Shown: positions 8,217-23,200 of the stretch, one piece after another
How the letters are laid out: each line of letters starts with the position of its first letter
How positions within the stretch are numbered: the stretch's first letter is position 1
NCBI RefSeq assembly: GCF_011089895.1
Contig: NZ_JAANAT010000001.1
Coordinates: forward strand, 806,001 to 870,000
Source: Mucilaginibacter inviolabilis
GTDB taxonomy: Bacteria > Bacteroidota > Bacteroidia > Sphingobacteriales > Sphingobacteriaceae
Length of the DNA stretch: 64,000 bases
Direction: 5' to 3'
Notes under the pieces: model-generated
The model's database searches: none
What the model was told of the DNA's origin: nothing
Seen by the model: only the letters and a program-made list of their open reading frames with translations
Program-made: the position numbers and the translations under genes

Positions 8217-11200
8217 ATGAAAGAAAAACTGAAAAGCAACTCGAGCGCAAGCGCCAGACCTTATAAAGATGAAATTGCTATAATTGGTATGTCATGCAGA
8301 TTTCCGGGAGCGGAGAATTATCATGACTTCTGGAATAATTTGGTAAACGAAAACTTCAGTGTTACAGAAATTCCCGAAAGTCGCTGGAATTGGAGAGATT
8401 ACTACGGTGATCCTAATCAGGAAAATAACAAAACCAACAGCAAATGGGGGGGATTTATAAATGATATAGACAAGTTTGATCCGCTGTTTTTTAACATCTC
8501 GCCTAAAGAAGCAAAATATATTGACCCTCAGCACCGGATATTTTTAGAAGCAGCTTGGCATGCAGTTGAAGATGCGGGATATAGTATCGGAAGTTTGTCT
8601 GGTAAGAAAATTGGTGTTTATGTTGGGGTTTCTAAAAATGACTACGCAGAAATGTTACAGTCAACTCACCAGGAAATAAGCTCTTTCGTTTCTACAGGTA
8701 CGGTGCATTCTATTTTAGCTAACCGGGTATCCTATCTGTTGGATATTTGTGGTAAAAGCGAAGTAGTTGATACCGCTTGTTCCAGTTCGCTGGTGGCATT
8801 GCACAATGCAATTCGTGATATACGTTTAGGCGGATGTGAAGGGGCTCTGGTGGGTGGAGTGAATGCGCTAATAACACCTACGATGTATCTTTCGCACGGT
8901 AAATCGGGCATGTTATCGTCAGAGGGAAAATGTAAAACATTTGATGAACGTTCCGATGGATATGTGCGTGCTGAAGGTGTAGGATGTGTTTTTATTAAAC
9001 CATTAAGTAAGGCATTAGCCGATAATGACACCATTCTGGGTATTATTAAAGGAACGGCCGTAAATCATAATGGTCGTTCAAATTCTCTTACATCGCCAAG
9101 CGCACGTTCGCAATCAGAAGTTATAGATGCTGCGCTTGAGGATGCCGGATTAGAAGCCGGGCATGTAAGTTATATTGAAGCGCATGGCACCGCTACTCCT
9201 TTAGGTGATCCTATTGAAGTAAGTGCCCTGAAAAAGGTTTTCAGTGGCTATTCAAAAGATGACGACATTCATTGCGGATTAGGCGCTGTAAAAACAAATA
9301 TTGGTCATTTGGAAAGTGCTGCAGGAATGGCTGGTCTTTTCAAGGTGTTGCTTTGTATGCGCCACAAAAAATTACCAGCCCTGTTACATTATCAAAAGCT
9401 CAATCCATATATTGATTTAGCAGGTAGTCCACTCTATGTTAATAATCATTTAACAGATTGGAAGAAATCTGCCAAAGGATTGCAAAATGGACCGCTTACA
9501 GCTGGTATTAGTTCTTTTGGAATGGGTGGCGTAAATGCGCATGTGATATTACAGGCATTTGAAGATAGTCGCCCCCAGCCTTTAATTTCATCTCAATCAT
9601 ATTTTCTAATACCACTATCTGCTAAAACGCTAAAACAGTTAAAAGTATATGCTAATAATATCGCAGTCTTTTTAAAAGGGCCAGGCCAAACACTGCCATT
9701 ACAGGATATTGCCTTTACGATGCAAACCGGCAGAGATGCCATGAATTGCAGAGTTGCATTTAAAGTGTCAACCGTAACTGAATTGATAGATCAACTACAG
9801 GAATATGTGACCAATGATAAACATATTATTACCGAAGACAGGCAAATAGAGCAATGGTTAACAGGCGCTGACATAGATTGGAACGATCCTTCGGTTGGTT
9901 TAACCAGTAAGCGGATAGCCTTACCTGGTTATCCGTTTGAGCGGCGCACATGTTGGATGGATGCACCCGCCGATCAGAAAAATACAGTTGAAACTCCTTT
10001 GCTTGAGTTCAAAAATAACGACCAAAAACGTCAATGGCAATATCAAAGCTTATTACGTAAAACAGATTATTTTGTAAGGGATCATGTAGTACAAGGCGAG
10101 TGCATGTTGCCCGGTGTTGCATATCTGGAAATAGCACGTGCCGTTGCAGAACAAGCTTGCGGCCGCAGTGTAAATGAATTAAATGATATTTGCTGGATCC
10201 ATGCGGTATTGGTAAAGGAAATGAATATGCCTTTACATGTAAACCTGCAACCAGTTGATAAAGGTTTTTCATTTGAAATAACCACTACTGATGGGGTACA
10301 TGCCAATGGAAATATCCAGCTGGAAACTAATAATACTATACCTGCATCTATTGATCTTCGAAAGATCAAAGAACGGTGTAAAGTTCACAAAACCCCGGGT
10401 GAAATATATGCTGCGCTAAGCAAAGAAGGTTTAGGCTATCTGGAAACCTTTAAAACAATAAAAGAAGGTTTTTTTGCAGAAGCAGAGGCATTGTGCTATC
10501 TGGAGCCCACAATAAGGGAGCACAAATTATCTGAAAAAGTATGGGATCCATCCCTGTTGGATGGTGTTTTTCAAGCAGTTGTAGGCTTATGTATATGGGG
10601 AGGTGTGGAGCACAGTCATCAGTTGTTGCCATTTTATTTAAAATCTATCCGTTGTTACGGAAGTCCGGCTATTGCACGTTATGCTTATGTACGGAAATCA
10701 AGCACTTATGCAGATGGCAATCATTATTCATTTGATATGTTTTTATGCGATGAGAATGGCAACGTTATTATTGCATTTGATGAATTTATAAAACGCGCCT
10801 ATAAAACAGCAACTACCAGTATAATAACTGAAACAACGATAACACCGGCCGTTGTTGAAAGTCTGCATTATACCACTGCCTGGTTAGAGCGTCCATTGGG
10901 CATTCTGAATGAACGTCCAAAATCCCTCATTCTATTTGATATAGATGAGCATTTATATGAGGAAGTAAAAAAACAGTATCCTCATACCGTTCCTGTGTTA
11001 TTATTGCCAGGCGATACTTACCAGAAGAAAGATAAAAACACATACTACATTAATCCCGCCGATGCAGCATCTTTCAAGCTCTTGGTCAACGATCTGATAG
11101 AAGATAATATCCAGATTGACAATTGGGTATATAGATGGAGTATGGAGAAGAGCGAAGAAATTACAGAAAATATTCAGGATGTATATGTCTTATTATACCT

Positions 11201-14200
11201 GTCTCAAGCCCTTATCAGTTGCTTTTACAATGGCCGGGTGAGGCTATTGCATTTATATAATTATAAGGATACCTATTCGACTGCGGTACAACAAATGGTA
11301 GGTGGTTTTTCCAGGACTTTGGCTTATGAAAATCCATTGATTTCTATTCAAACGGTTGGAATAACCGAGGATGTTAAATCCAGTTACCAAGAAATCATTC
11401 TCCAGGAAATATCCAGATACTTTATGGCCCCTTTGCGTGAGGTAATTTATCGCCAGGGACGCAGAGAAGAAAGAGTGGTAGTAACCGCTAATGTGCCACC
11501 CGCTTTAACTCAGAATATACTCAAAGAGAATGGCTGCTATCTTATTACAGGGGGTGCCGGTGGATTAGGTATGGTGTTCGCGGCTTACCTGGCAATGGAA
11601 TATAAAGCCAATATTGTGCTAGTAGGGCGAAGTTTAAAAAATACCGCAATTGAGGAGAAACTACAGGATCTGCGTCAGCTTGGAGGAAATGCCGTTTATT
11701 ATTCGGCAGATGTTTCAGATAAGAAAGCTATTATCAAGGTAATAGATAAGGTAAGGAAACAGCATAAAACAATCAATGGTATCATTCATGCCGCTGGGTT
11801 AATTGAAGATGCTTTTATCCTTAATAAACTACCAAGTTCTTTTGAAAGGGTTATCACCCCAAAAGTGTATGGTGCTATTCATTTGGACGAATGCACAAAA
11901 GATGATTCATTGGATTTCTTTATAGTGTTTTCATCCATTGCTTCTTTAATGCCAAACCAGGGCCAGTGTGATTATGCAGCAGCCAATAATTTTCTGGATC
12001 ATTTAATGCAAATCCGCAGAAATAGACAATTAGAAAAAGGTATTCATGATATCAGTCTGGCTATTAACTGGCCGCTTTGGGAAAATGGTGGGATAGATGT
12101 AACTGATGCGGAACGTGAGCACTTATGGGAAGTGTTTGGAATGAAACCTATGAGCCATCAACGGGCATTGGATGGCTTTGTCCAACTGTTAAACGTTTCT
12201 GCTAAAAGTACACCATGCCAGGCCATATTAATCGAAGGTGTTGCACATAAAATAACAGCACACCTTAACGCGGAGCAAATGCCTGTAGTTACTGTGTCGC
12301 ATGAAAAAGCGTCAGCAGGTGGTCTCTTAACCATATTACAGCATGTGGTACGGATCGTTTTACCGGTTTTAACTACCATCAAAAATACCGACAGTTTTAA
12401 TACGCTAGGCTTTGATTCAGTGAGCTTGGTGAAATTGGCTGGTAAAATACAGGAACAACTAGGGATTGCCATTAATCCTATTACGTTAATTGAGCATAAT
12501 ACTATTGCAAGGTTATCAGCTTATCTGGAAAATGAAGTTAGCAGTCCCGCCGCTATTTTGCCAGGACAAATCAGTTGTTTACCTAAAACCTCATTGGTAG
12601 ATGCAGAACGTTCTGATAAGGCACAATTACTGTTCAAAAAACGCTTTAGCAATGAGGAGTTTTTTATGCAGGATCATGTGGTAGAGGGTAAATATAATGT
12701 TCCGGGTGCTTGTTATATTGAAATGGGCAGGCAGTCTGTGACTTTATTAGACAAGAAGGTTTACAGTATGTCTAATAATTATTGGCCCGAGGTTTTGTCT
12801 TCGGCGGGAGCTCCTATTGATGCCCGTATCCAGTTAATAAATAAAGAGAACGGATATGATTACGAGGTTTACAGTTACGATGCCAGTGGAAACAAAACAG
12901 TACATGCATTAGGCGAAGTAAATACTACTACTATACTTAAATCCGGAGACCTAGGTGTATTGGATTTGGAGGCTCTTAAGCAAAAACTAAATACACCCGT
13001 ATCAAGAGAAAATGTTTATGCACAGATCATTGCGGAGGGATTACATGTAGGTCCATCCTTTATGCCGATGGAGGAATTGTGGGTAAGTAAACAGGAGGCA
13101 TTAGGCCACCTAATGTTGCCCACCCACGTAGCAGACACGTTATCTGATTACATACTGCATCCCAGCATGCTGACCGGTGTTTTTCAAACAGCCTTAATTA
13201 ATAATAAACCAAACGGAATAACTACCTCTAAGTACATACCTGTAGCTATTGAAGAAATAGTATTTACAGAACAAATTCCTGCCGAATGTTATGTACATAC
13301 TACGGCGCATGAAGACAATGAACGGATGAGCGGTATTAAAAAATTTGACGCATTGATGGCCGATAAAAACGGATTGGTTGTAGCCCGGTTAAAAGGATTT
13401 GCCATTAAAGAAATAACTAACACTAAAGAGGCAGCAAGTGAAGGATCACCAGCAATAAAGCCTGTTATTACTATCGTTGGCGCAACGGGGCCTTCCATTG
13501 AAAATGTAGAACATTTACTAAAAACGCTATTGCACGAGGGCATAGGTTTAGAGATTAGTGAACTGGATGCCGATTCGTCATTTGATGCCCTGGGGATCAA
13601 CTCCCGAATGATCATTGATCTGAATCGTCTTTTGGCAAAAACATTCGGTAATTTATCCAAAACACTTTTCTTTGAATACCGGAATATTAATGAATTAGCC
13701 GGATATTTCCAGAAAAAACATTCGGCTGTATTACAGGAACTCATAACAGAGGAACAACCTGAAGTATCGATAAAAGAACCAGAACAAGAGCTAATTACCG
13801 TTGCTAACGCAATAGCGGAAACAAAAAAGGAAGCATACACTAAAGACATAGCTATTGTAGGCATAGGGGGCAAATATCCGCAGGCCGATAACCTGTCTGA
13901 GTTTTGGGATGTATTGAAGAATGGAAAGGATTGCATTGTTGAAATTCCTGGAAACAGGTTTGATTACTCCGGTCATTTTGATGAAAATAAAGAAAAAGGC
14001 TTACTTTATTCGCGATGGGGTGGTTTTATTAATAACGTTGATCAATTTGATCCTTTGTTCTTTAATATTTCGCCCAAAGAAGCAGAGGAAATAGATCCAC
14101 AGGAAAGGTTGTTCCTTGAAGTGGTGTGGAATACCCTGGAAGATGCCGGTATTACCCGTGAAAAATTAACCTTACAGTCAAAAAAGGTAGGCGTGTTTGT

Positions 14201-17200
14201 AGGAGCCTTATGGCAGCCTTATGTTAATCTCGGGGTAGAGGAGACAATTAAAGGAAATCCTATTGCTCCAAGTGGATTGTTATATAATATCCCTAACCGG
14301 GTTTCCTATTTCTTTAATTGGACAGGTCCAAGCATAGCTATTGATACCGCTTGTTCGGCTTCGCTAACAGCTTTACATTATGCATGCGAGAGTATCAGGA
14401 GCGGAGAATCAGATAGTTGTATTGCCGGTGGCGTTAATCTTTCATTGTCCCTGAGCAAATATTTATTTTTAAGTCAGCATAATTTTCTTTCAACAGATGG
14501 ACGTTGCCGGAGCTTTGGAATTGGTGACGGTTATGTACCTGGGGAGGGTATAGGCGCGGTATTGCTTAAACCACTGGAACATGCTATCGCTAATGGCGAC
14601 CAGATATATGGTATTATTAAAGGCACAGCTGTTAATCATGGAGGGCGCACAAATGGTTATACCGTACCGAATCCTAATTTACAAGGAGAGCTGATACAAT
14701 CTGCATTAAAAAAAGCACAGATCGATGCGCGTACTATCTCCTATGTGGAAGCGCACGGAACCGGGACATCTTTAGGCGATCCGATAGAAATTACTGGTCT
14801 TTGCAAAGCTTTTGAAGATTATACCGATGATAAACAGTTTTGCGCCATTGGCTCTGTAAAATCAAACATTGGCCATCTGGAGGCTTCTGCGGGTATTGCA
14901 GGATTAACCAAAATATTACTACAATTTAAACACGCTTCCCTTGTTCCGTCAATCCATTCAACAACTATTAATCCCAATATTAGCTTTGAAGAAACTCCTT
15001 TTCATGTTCAGCAAAATCTTGCCGAATGGAAACGGCCTTTGCTCAATATAAACGGACTACAAACGGAAATTCCTTTAAGGGCTATGTTAAGCTCTTTTGG
15101 GGCCGGCGGCAGCAACGCCCATGTCATTGTTGAAGAATTCAGACAGCCGGTAATAAACAAATCGATAAATAGCAGACCCGCCATCATTGTATTATCAGCT
15201 ATTGACCCGGAGCGGCTATATGAACAAGTCCTGAATTTACATGATTTTCTACAAAAGAATACCGGTTTGGCATTACATGATATTGCTTATACCCTGCAAA
15301 TTGGCAGGGAGGCAATGGAAGAACGTTTTGCCGTTGTTGCTAATGATGTTCCATCTTTAATTGATCAGTTAAAACATTATCTAAACGGAACGTCATCTAT
15401 GGCAATTACCAATAATATCAAGCTTAATACGAGGGAGCAACTGTTATTTAATAAAGGGGCTGTCGGGCAAAGGCAAATGCAACAAGCCATACAGGCCGGT
15501 GATTGGGGAACGGCGGCACGCTTATGGGTAAATGCTTTTTCTATTGATTGGGAACTTATATACCCGGGCAATAAACCCAGCAAAATAAGCATGCCTACAT
15601 ACCCCTTTGCAAAAGAGCGGTACTGGCTACCGATGGTTGAGGTAAATACGTCGGCAGGCACCAATGTCTATTTACACCCTCTGCTACATACCAATACTTC
15701 AGATCTGGACGAACAGCAATATACCAGCATCTTTACCGGCCAGGAAATATTCCTAACAGATCATCAGGTTCAAAACAAGAAGATTTTACCGGGAGTTGCT
15801 TACCTGGAATTGGCCAGGATAGCCGGCAAGTTAAGTACGCATCAAAAAGTTACACAACTAAAACAGGTAAGCTGGATAAATCCGATATGGGTAAATGGTG
15901 GTACCAAAACTATTTATACCCACTTATACCGTAAAGGAACACATATAGGTTATGAGATCAATAGTCTGCAACAGGAAGAAGAAATTGTACACAACAGCGG
16001 AACCATTGTTTTAATGGCAATTGAGCCACCTCAGGTTATCAATATTCCTCAGTTAAAAGCTGCGGCTAAGCGCGAATTATCTGGCAAGCAAATATATAAG
16101 GCATTTGATATTGCTGGCTTAAATCTTGGAGATACTTTTCAAGGTGTCGAAAAACTATATCTCGGGGAATTGTATGCGTTGTCAAGAATAAGCCTTTTAA
16201 ATACAGAAGGGTTTGTTTATCCTCCTAATATCCTGGATAGTTTGTTACATGCTGTTTACGGGATAATGGAATCTAACGAGCAGTCATACTCCCTGGTATT
16301 ACCTTATTATGCTGGTGAAATAAATTTCTATAAAGAAATAGAGGGCGCAAAAGAACTATGGGGTTATGCCACACAGAAAGCAAATGGCCATGATCATACT
16401 AATGTTACAGCCGATTTTTATTTGTTGAATGAAAATGGTGATGTTTTAGTGTATTTCAAAGACTTTATTTTCCTTCCGCTAGATGGTGTTTCAAGAAACA
16501 AAACTCAAAAAGAAATAACTGATGCAACCACCCATTTTTTCCGTGAGCAATGGGAGGAAGCAGTACTTTCTCCTGCGGATCAACTAGAGTTAACCCACCA
16601 ACTGATCCTGTTAGCCGGTGGTTCTGTAGGATTATGTGATAAATTACAGGAACAATTAGGGTTGGAAGTATTGCCCATAATGCAGCAACAGCCCGAAGCT
16701 TATTTCAACAGTATATTAAAAGTAATAAAAGAAAAAATAGCGCAAAAGTCATCTGCGCATATTACTGTTGTTTGTCAGCATGCTGATTATCTGGATTACA
16801 GTTTTATATCCGGACTGTTAAAAACCGCGCATTTAGAACACCCGGAAATAACCGGAGGTGTGTTATTAGTTGATAGTTTATCCGTCAAGGATCTGGATGA
16901 ACTTACATCGTTGATTGAGGCTGAACAAAACACCACAGATGCAGAAGTGCGATTTTATAATGGCAGGCGCGAAGTAAAAACATTAATGCCTTTCGTACCA
17001 GAGTTTGATCCCGCTCAAAACATAACTATCCAAGAAGGTGGGGTGTATTTACTAACCGGAGGAGCCGGAGCATTAGGGCGAATGATAGCCTCACATATCT
17101 GCAGAAAAAAGAATATCAAAGTTATTTTAATTGGCAGAAATCCGTTAACTGAAGATATCTCTGCGGCACTTCGTCAAATACAAGGTGTTGTTTATTACCC

Positions 17201-20200
17201 ATGTAATGTAAGTAACAAAGAAGAAGTACAGGCTTTGATTAAAATGATTAAAGCGAACTACGGTCAATTAAATGGTGTGATACATGCTGCTGGTGTTATC
17301 AGGGATAGTTTTATTGTTAACAAAACACCGGCACAAATAAGTGATGTATTCTCTGCCAAAATATTAGGCACGCAGATTTTGGATGAGGTAACAAAAGATG
17401 AACCTCTGGATTTCATGGTATATTTCTCTTCTGTATCAGGAATTAAAGGAAACATAGGACAAGCTGATTATGCTGCTGCAAATGCTTATTTAAATAACTA
17501 CGCCGAGTTCCGGAATACGCAAAGATCAAATAAAAAACGACATGGTAAAACGCTAAGCATCAGTTGGCCCCTATGGAAAGATGGTGGAATGCAGGTAAGT
17601 GAAGAAGACGCCAAATACCTGGAAAAACAGTGGGATATGTTATTACTTCCCTCAGCTGCCGGAATAACGGCCTTTGATATGCTGCTGAATAATGCCGAAG
17701 GACAAGTAATGGTTGCTTATAAACAGGTGCCTGTTTCTGAAGAAGTAAAAGATGCGACAACTGTTGTATCAATTGAAGTTCCAGTAGGCAATATTAACCG
17801 TTTGCAAGAGCAAGCAGAACGTACAATAACAGAAATAATAGCCAAGTTATTGAAGATCAATATTACAGCTATAAAAAAGACCAAAGAATTTGGTGATTAT
17901 GGTTTTGAATCTATTTCATTAACCAAATTTGCACATACGCTGAATGAATATTATGAACTTGACTTGTTGCCTACTGTATTTTATGGTTATGCTACTGTTG
18001 AGAACCTAGCGGGCTTTTTAATAAAAGAACATGCAGCGCAGCTGTCCATCAAACACAGTAATTATACTTCTTTTGCTGTTAAACAAACCATAAGTCAGGA
18101 AGCTCCTGTAATGGCGCATGATCGGCCATCATTAACCAGATTAGGTCGGCCAGTGACTCATCAGGTTGTAAATACACAACTAGGTCAAATGCCGATAGCT
18201 ATTATAGGGATGAGCGGACGTTTTCCAGGTTCGCCAGATGTACATACTTTTTGGGATAATCTGCGTCAAAACAAAGATCTGATCACCGAAATTCAACCCG
18301 ACCGCTGGGATTGGAAAGCTTATTATGGCGATTCGCAAAAAGAGAAAAACAAGACCAAAGCCAAATGGGGAGGTTTCATTAGCGACATCGATAAATTTGA
18401 TCCGCAATTCTTTGGCATTTCGCCCAGGGAGGCAGAACTGATGGATCCCCAACAAAGAATTACGTTGGAGGCGGTTTATCAGGCTTTGGAAGATGCGGCA
18501 ATAGCACCTAATAAAATAAAAGGCAGCAACACAGGTGTTTTTATCGGCGTATCAACTTCTGATTATTCCTTATTGCTCAATAAACAAGCAGACTTTACCA
18601 GTCAGGGTCATTATGCCACTGGATCTGTTCATTCTGTTTTGGTAAATCGTATATCCTATTTGCTTGATATTTATGGACCGAGCGAACCGGTAGATACCGC
18701 ATGTTCAAGCTCCCTGATTGCTATTCATCGGGCAGTTGAGCATATCCGTAACGGCCACTGTAATATGGCTATTGCTGGTGGTGTAAACGCGTTGTTATCA
18801 CCAGAATTGACATTATCGTTTAGTGAGGCAGGTATGTTAAGTGAGGATGGTCGCTGTAAAACATTTGATCAAAATGCTAACGGATATGTTCGCGGTGAAG
18901 GCGTCGGAATAATTATTTTGAAATCACTGCAGCAAGCCGAGGCCGATGGCGATCCTATTTATGGCATAATACGCGGTACTGCGGAAAATCACGGCGGAAA
19001 AGCTAATACCCTTACCTCTCCGAATCCAAAGGCTCAGCGCGATTTATTATTAAAAGCGTATCGCTCAGCGGATATTGATCCCCGTGATGTAACCTATATA
19101 GAAGCTCATGGAACAGGTACTCCGCTCGGCGACCCAATTGAAATAGAAGGTTTAAAACTAGCCTTTGACGAATTATATAAAGAAAAAAATATTCAGCGGC
19201 CAAAAGCAGCTCATTGTAATATAGGCAGTGTGAAAACAAATATCGGACATCTGGAGGCGGCTGCCGGTATTGCAGGTGTTATGAAAGTGTTGTTATCAAT
19301 AAGGCATCAAATATTGCCGGGTAATCCTCATTTGAATACGCCTAATGAATATTTAAAGCTGGAAGGAAGCCCATTCCGCTTGCAACAAAATACGGCCGGA
19401 TGGACAGTTTCTGGAGCAAAATCAAGGATAGCAGGTATCAGTAGTTTTGGATTTGGTGGCGCCAATGCACACATTATTATTGAAGAGTATATCCCAGCAA
19501 TCAAAAATCAATATCATAGTCAACAACCGGCCATTGTCATTTTATCGGCAAAAAATGAAGATCGGTTAAAAGTGCGGGTGCAACAATTGTTAGATTATTT
19601 AAAGACCAATCCGGGTATAGATGTACACAATATTGCCTATACTCTGCAAGTAGGTAGGGAGGCCATGGAAGAGCGGCTGGCATTAGTGGTAACTGACGAG
19701 GCCGAGTTGCTGATACAACTGGATGATTATCTGGCGGGAAATAACGGACATTTATTGCGTGGCAATGATCAAGCCAATGCGGATTTTTTACTTGAAGGGG
19801 AGGCTGGAAAAGCCTACATTGAAACAGCGGTTAAAAATAAAGAAGTGCGGGCGTTGGCACAACTGTGGATAAAGGGTGTCCAATTTGACTGGACATTACT
19901 CTATGCTGATAATAAACCGGTGAAGATAAGTTTACCTGCTTATCCTTTTGCCAGGAACCGGTACTGGCTCCCTGCCGAAACTAAAACAGTGGTGTCATAT
20001 AGTAATAATAGCAGGTTACATCCTTTAGTTCATACTAATGAATCTGATCTGTATAAGCAACAATATGCCGCCAAATACACAGGTAATGAAAGTTTTCTGG
20101 CTGACCACATTGTTAGAGGAGAAAAAGTATTGCCAGGGGTTGCATACCTTGAATTGGCCAGGGCAGCTGGTGAGTTTAGCAGCCGTCAAGTTGTAACAAA

Positions 20201-23200
20201 ACTTAAAAACGTTAGCTGGATAGCACCGGTGAAAATTGTTGGTGAAACAGCTGGCGTAAACATTGTTTTAAAACCCGGCCAAACCGGTATTAAATTTGAA
20301 ATTAATAATCAGCTAAATGAATCTGTTACTCATGGTAGCGGGCACATCATTACCAGTGAACCTTCTTTAGGAGGATTCATGGATTTGCAGGTATTGAAAG
20401 CAGCCTATACAAATGAAGTGCACGGAAGTGAAATCTATCAGCTGTTTAATCAGGAGGGATTAAATCTTGGTAGCAGTTTTCGAGGTGTGGAGCGGTTATA
20501 TAGGGATGAAAATAGTGCACTGGCTTACATTAATCTGTCAGGTATTGACGGATGTGTATATTCTCCAGGAATTTTAGATAGCCTGCTGCATACCATTTGT
20601 GGTCTGGAAACTTTAAATGGTCAATCCTACTCGCTGGCGCTGCCATATTTTGTTAAAGAAGTAAACTTCCATAAAGCATTGGGAGATACCTCAATATTTT
20701 GGGGATATGCCAGAAAAAGTGCAGGCAATAGGGTAAATGACCGGGTAGTAAGCTATGACCTTGATCTGCTGAGCGAAGGTGGAGAAATATTAGTAAGTTT
20801 TAAAGACTTTGTTGCCTTGCCTCCGGATGGCTTCACCGGGATTCAAGAGGTGGAAAATGAATCTCTGTATTTATCGGATCTGAATAATGAACTGGCTGAG
20901 TTAGATAACGATGTGTTATCAGAAAAAGTAACTGATAAGATTAAAGAATTTGTTGCAGATCTGCTCAAACTGGAAGTTGCAGATGTGCGGAAAGATAGGA
21001 AATTTGGTGATTTTGGCTTCGATTCAATTTTATTAACCAGATTTACTGCTTTACTTAATGAGCATTACGGTCTTGATTTGATGCCTACCGTGTTTTATAA
21101 TTATGCAACGGTTAATAAGTTATCTTCATTTTTAATTGCGGATCATTATGATCAGCTGGCAATTCAACACAAACAAATCCCAGCTGGAGACATTCAATCA
21201 AAAACCGCTGCCAAGACCGCATTTGTTTCAACTGATAAATCAAAATTCCTGACCGAACGGCTAAGTAGATTTACTGCTGAACCTATGAGCGATCATTCAA
21301 CAGAGCCTGTAGCTATTATTGGCATGAGTGGCCGGTTTCCAGGTTCACCTGATTTAGAAATTTTTTGGGAAAATCTTTATGCTAATAAAGATTTGATTAC
21401 TGAAATCCCTGCTGATAGGTGGAATTGGAAACAGTATTACGGAGATCCGCAAACAGATAAAAATAAAACAAAGGCAAAATGGGGTGGCTTTATAAGAGAT
21501 ATTGACAAGTTTGATCCCTTGTTCTTTAACATCTCGCCACTTGAGGCAGAACTGATGGATCCTCAGCAACGCATTTTGCTGGAGGCTGTATATCTGGCGC
21601 TGGAAGATGCGAATATAGCTGCCGACAAAATTAGTGGTAGCAATACAGGGGTATTTATTGGTGTATCAGGTTCTGATTATGCTACTCTGTTGAGTAATCA
21701 AACAGATCTGTCGGGCCATATGCATTATACTACAGGGTCGGTGCATTCCATCCTGGTTAACCGTATATCTTATTTATTGGATATTAATGGCCCGAGTGAA
21801 CCTGTAGATACTGCTTGTTCAAGTTCATTAATTGCTATTCATCGTGCCGTTGAACATATTCGTAATGGTACCTGTAACATGGCTATTGCCGGTGGTGTAA
21901 ACGCGTTGATATCTCCCGAGTTAACCCTGGCCTTTAGTCAATCGGGTATGTTGAGCGAGGATGGACGTTGTAAAACTTTTGACGAGCGTGCTAACGGATA
22001 TGTCAGGGGTGAGGGTGTTGGTATCATTGTTCTTAAATCGCTGCGCCAGGCTCAAGCAGATGGGGACTCCATTTTAGCTGTAATTCGCGGTACGGCTGAA
22101 AACCATGGTGGAAGAGCCAACACCCTAACCTCACCTAACCCTGTTGCACAAAAAGATCTGTTACTGCGTGCATACCGTTCAGGAGGTATTGATCCTCGCC
22201 GGGTAAGTTATATAGAAGCACATGGCACTGGTACACCACTTGGTGACCCGATAGAAATAGAAGGCTTAAAATTAGCCTTTACCGAGTTGTATCATGAAAA
22301 TAACCTACAACAAGCGCAACACCCACATTGCAGTATTGGGAGTGTTAAAGCAAATATTGGTCACCTGGAATCAGCGGCAGGCATTGCCAGCGTAATAAAG
22401 GTATTGTTATGTCTTCGTCATCGCACGTTGACTGGTAACCCTCATCTGCTAACACCAAATCAGTATTTAAAACTGAATGGCACACCATTCTGCCTACAAA
22501 AAGATACGACAGCATGGACTACCGAAGAAAATCAACTCAGGGTTGCAGGAATCAGCAGTTTTGGATTTGGTGGCGCTAATGCACATATCATTATAGAAGA
22601 ATATATACCACAGCCTGTCAATTTTTATAAAAATGATGACCCTGCCCTTATACTTTTATCAGCCAAGAATAAAGAGCAGTTAAAAAAGCAAGCTATTAAT
22701 CTTCAGAAATATCTGCAGGGAAATAGCACTGCAGATCTGAATAATATCGCTTATACCTTGCAAACAGGCAGAGCCGGAATGGAAGAGCGGCTGGCGTTTT
22801 TAGCCGATGATAGAGAACAGTTGATGCTTAGACTTTTGGCTTATCTGGCAGGCAAGGAAGAAAACTTATATACAGGTAATATCAAACAAAATAAAAGCGA
22901 ATCGTTATTAGAAGGAAATGCTTTAGAAATTTATATCCAGCAGCTAATAGCCCAAAAAGAAACATCATCCTTGATCCGTTTATGGTTGGAAGGGGTAAGT
23001 ATTGATTGGAACTTGTTATATGAGGGGGCAAGACCAGCTAAAATTAATTTACCGACTTATCCTTTTATAAAGGATCGTTATTGGGTACCTGCCGATGCTA
23101 TAAAAACAATCACAACAGGTGCTTCCCAGCTACACCCATTACTTCATCGTAATGAATCTGATCTGAATGAACAGAAATATAGCAGTGTTTATACCGGATA

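Noticed and set aside
9580-9960. Region after KS1 (and after every other KS) as an in-line acyltransferase
   Set aside because: It lacks GQGxQ and GHSxG motifs and is too short; it is the KS-to-AT-type linker retained in trans-AT synthases.
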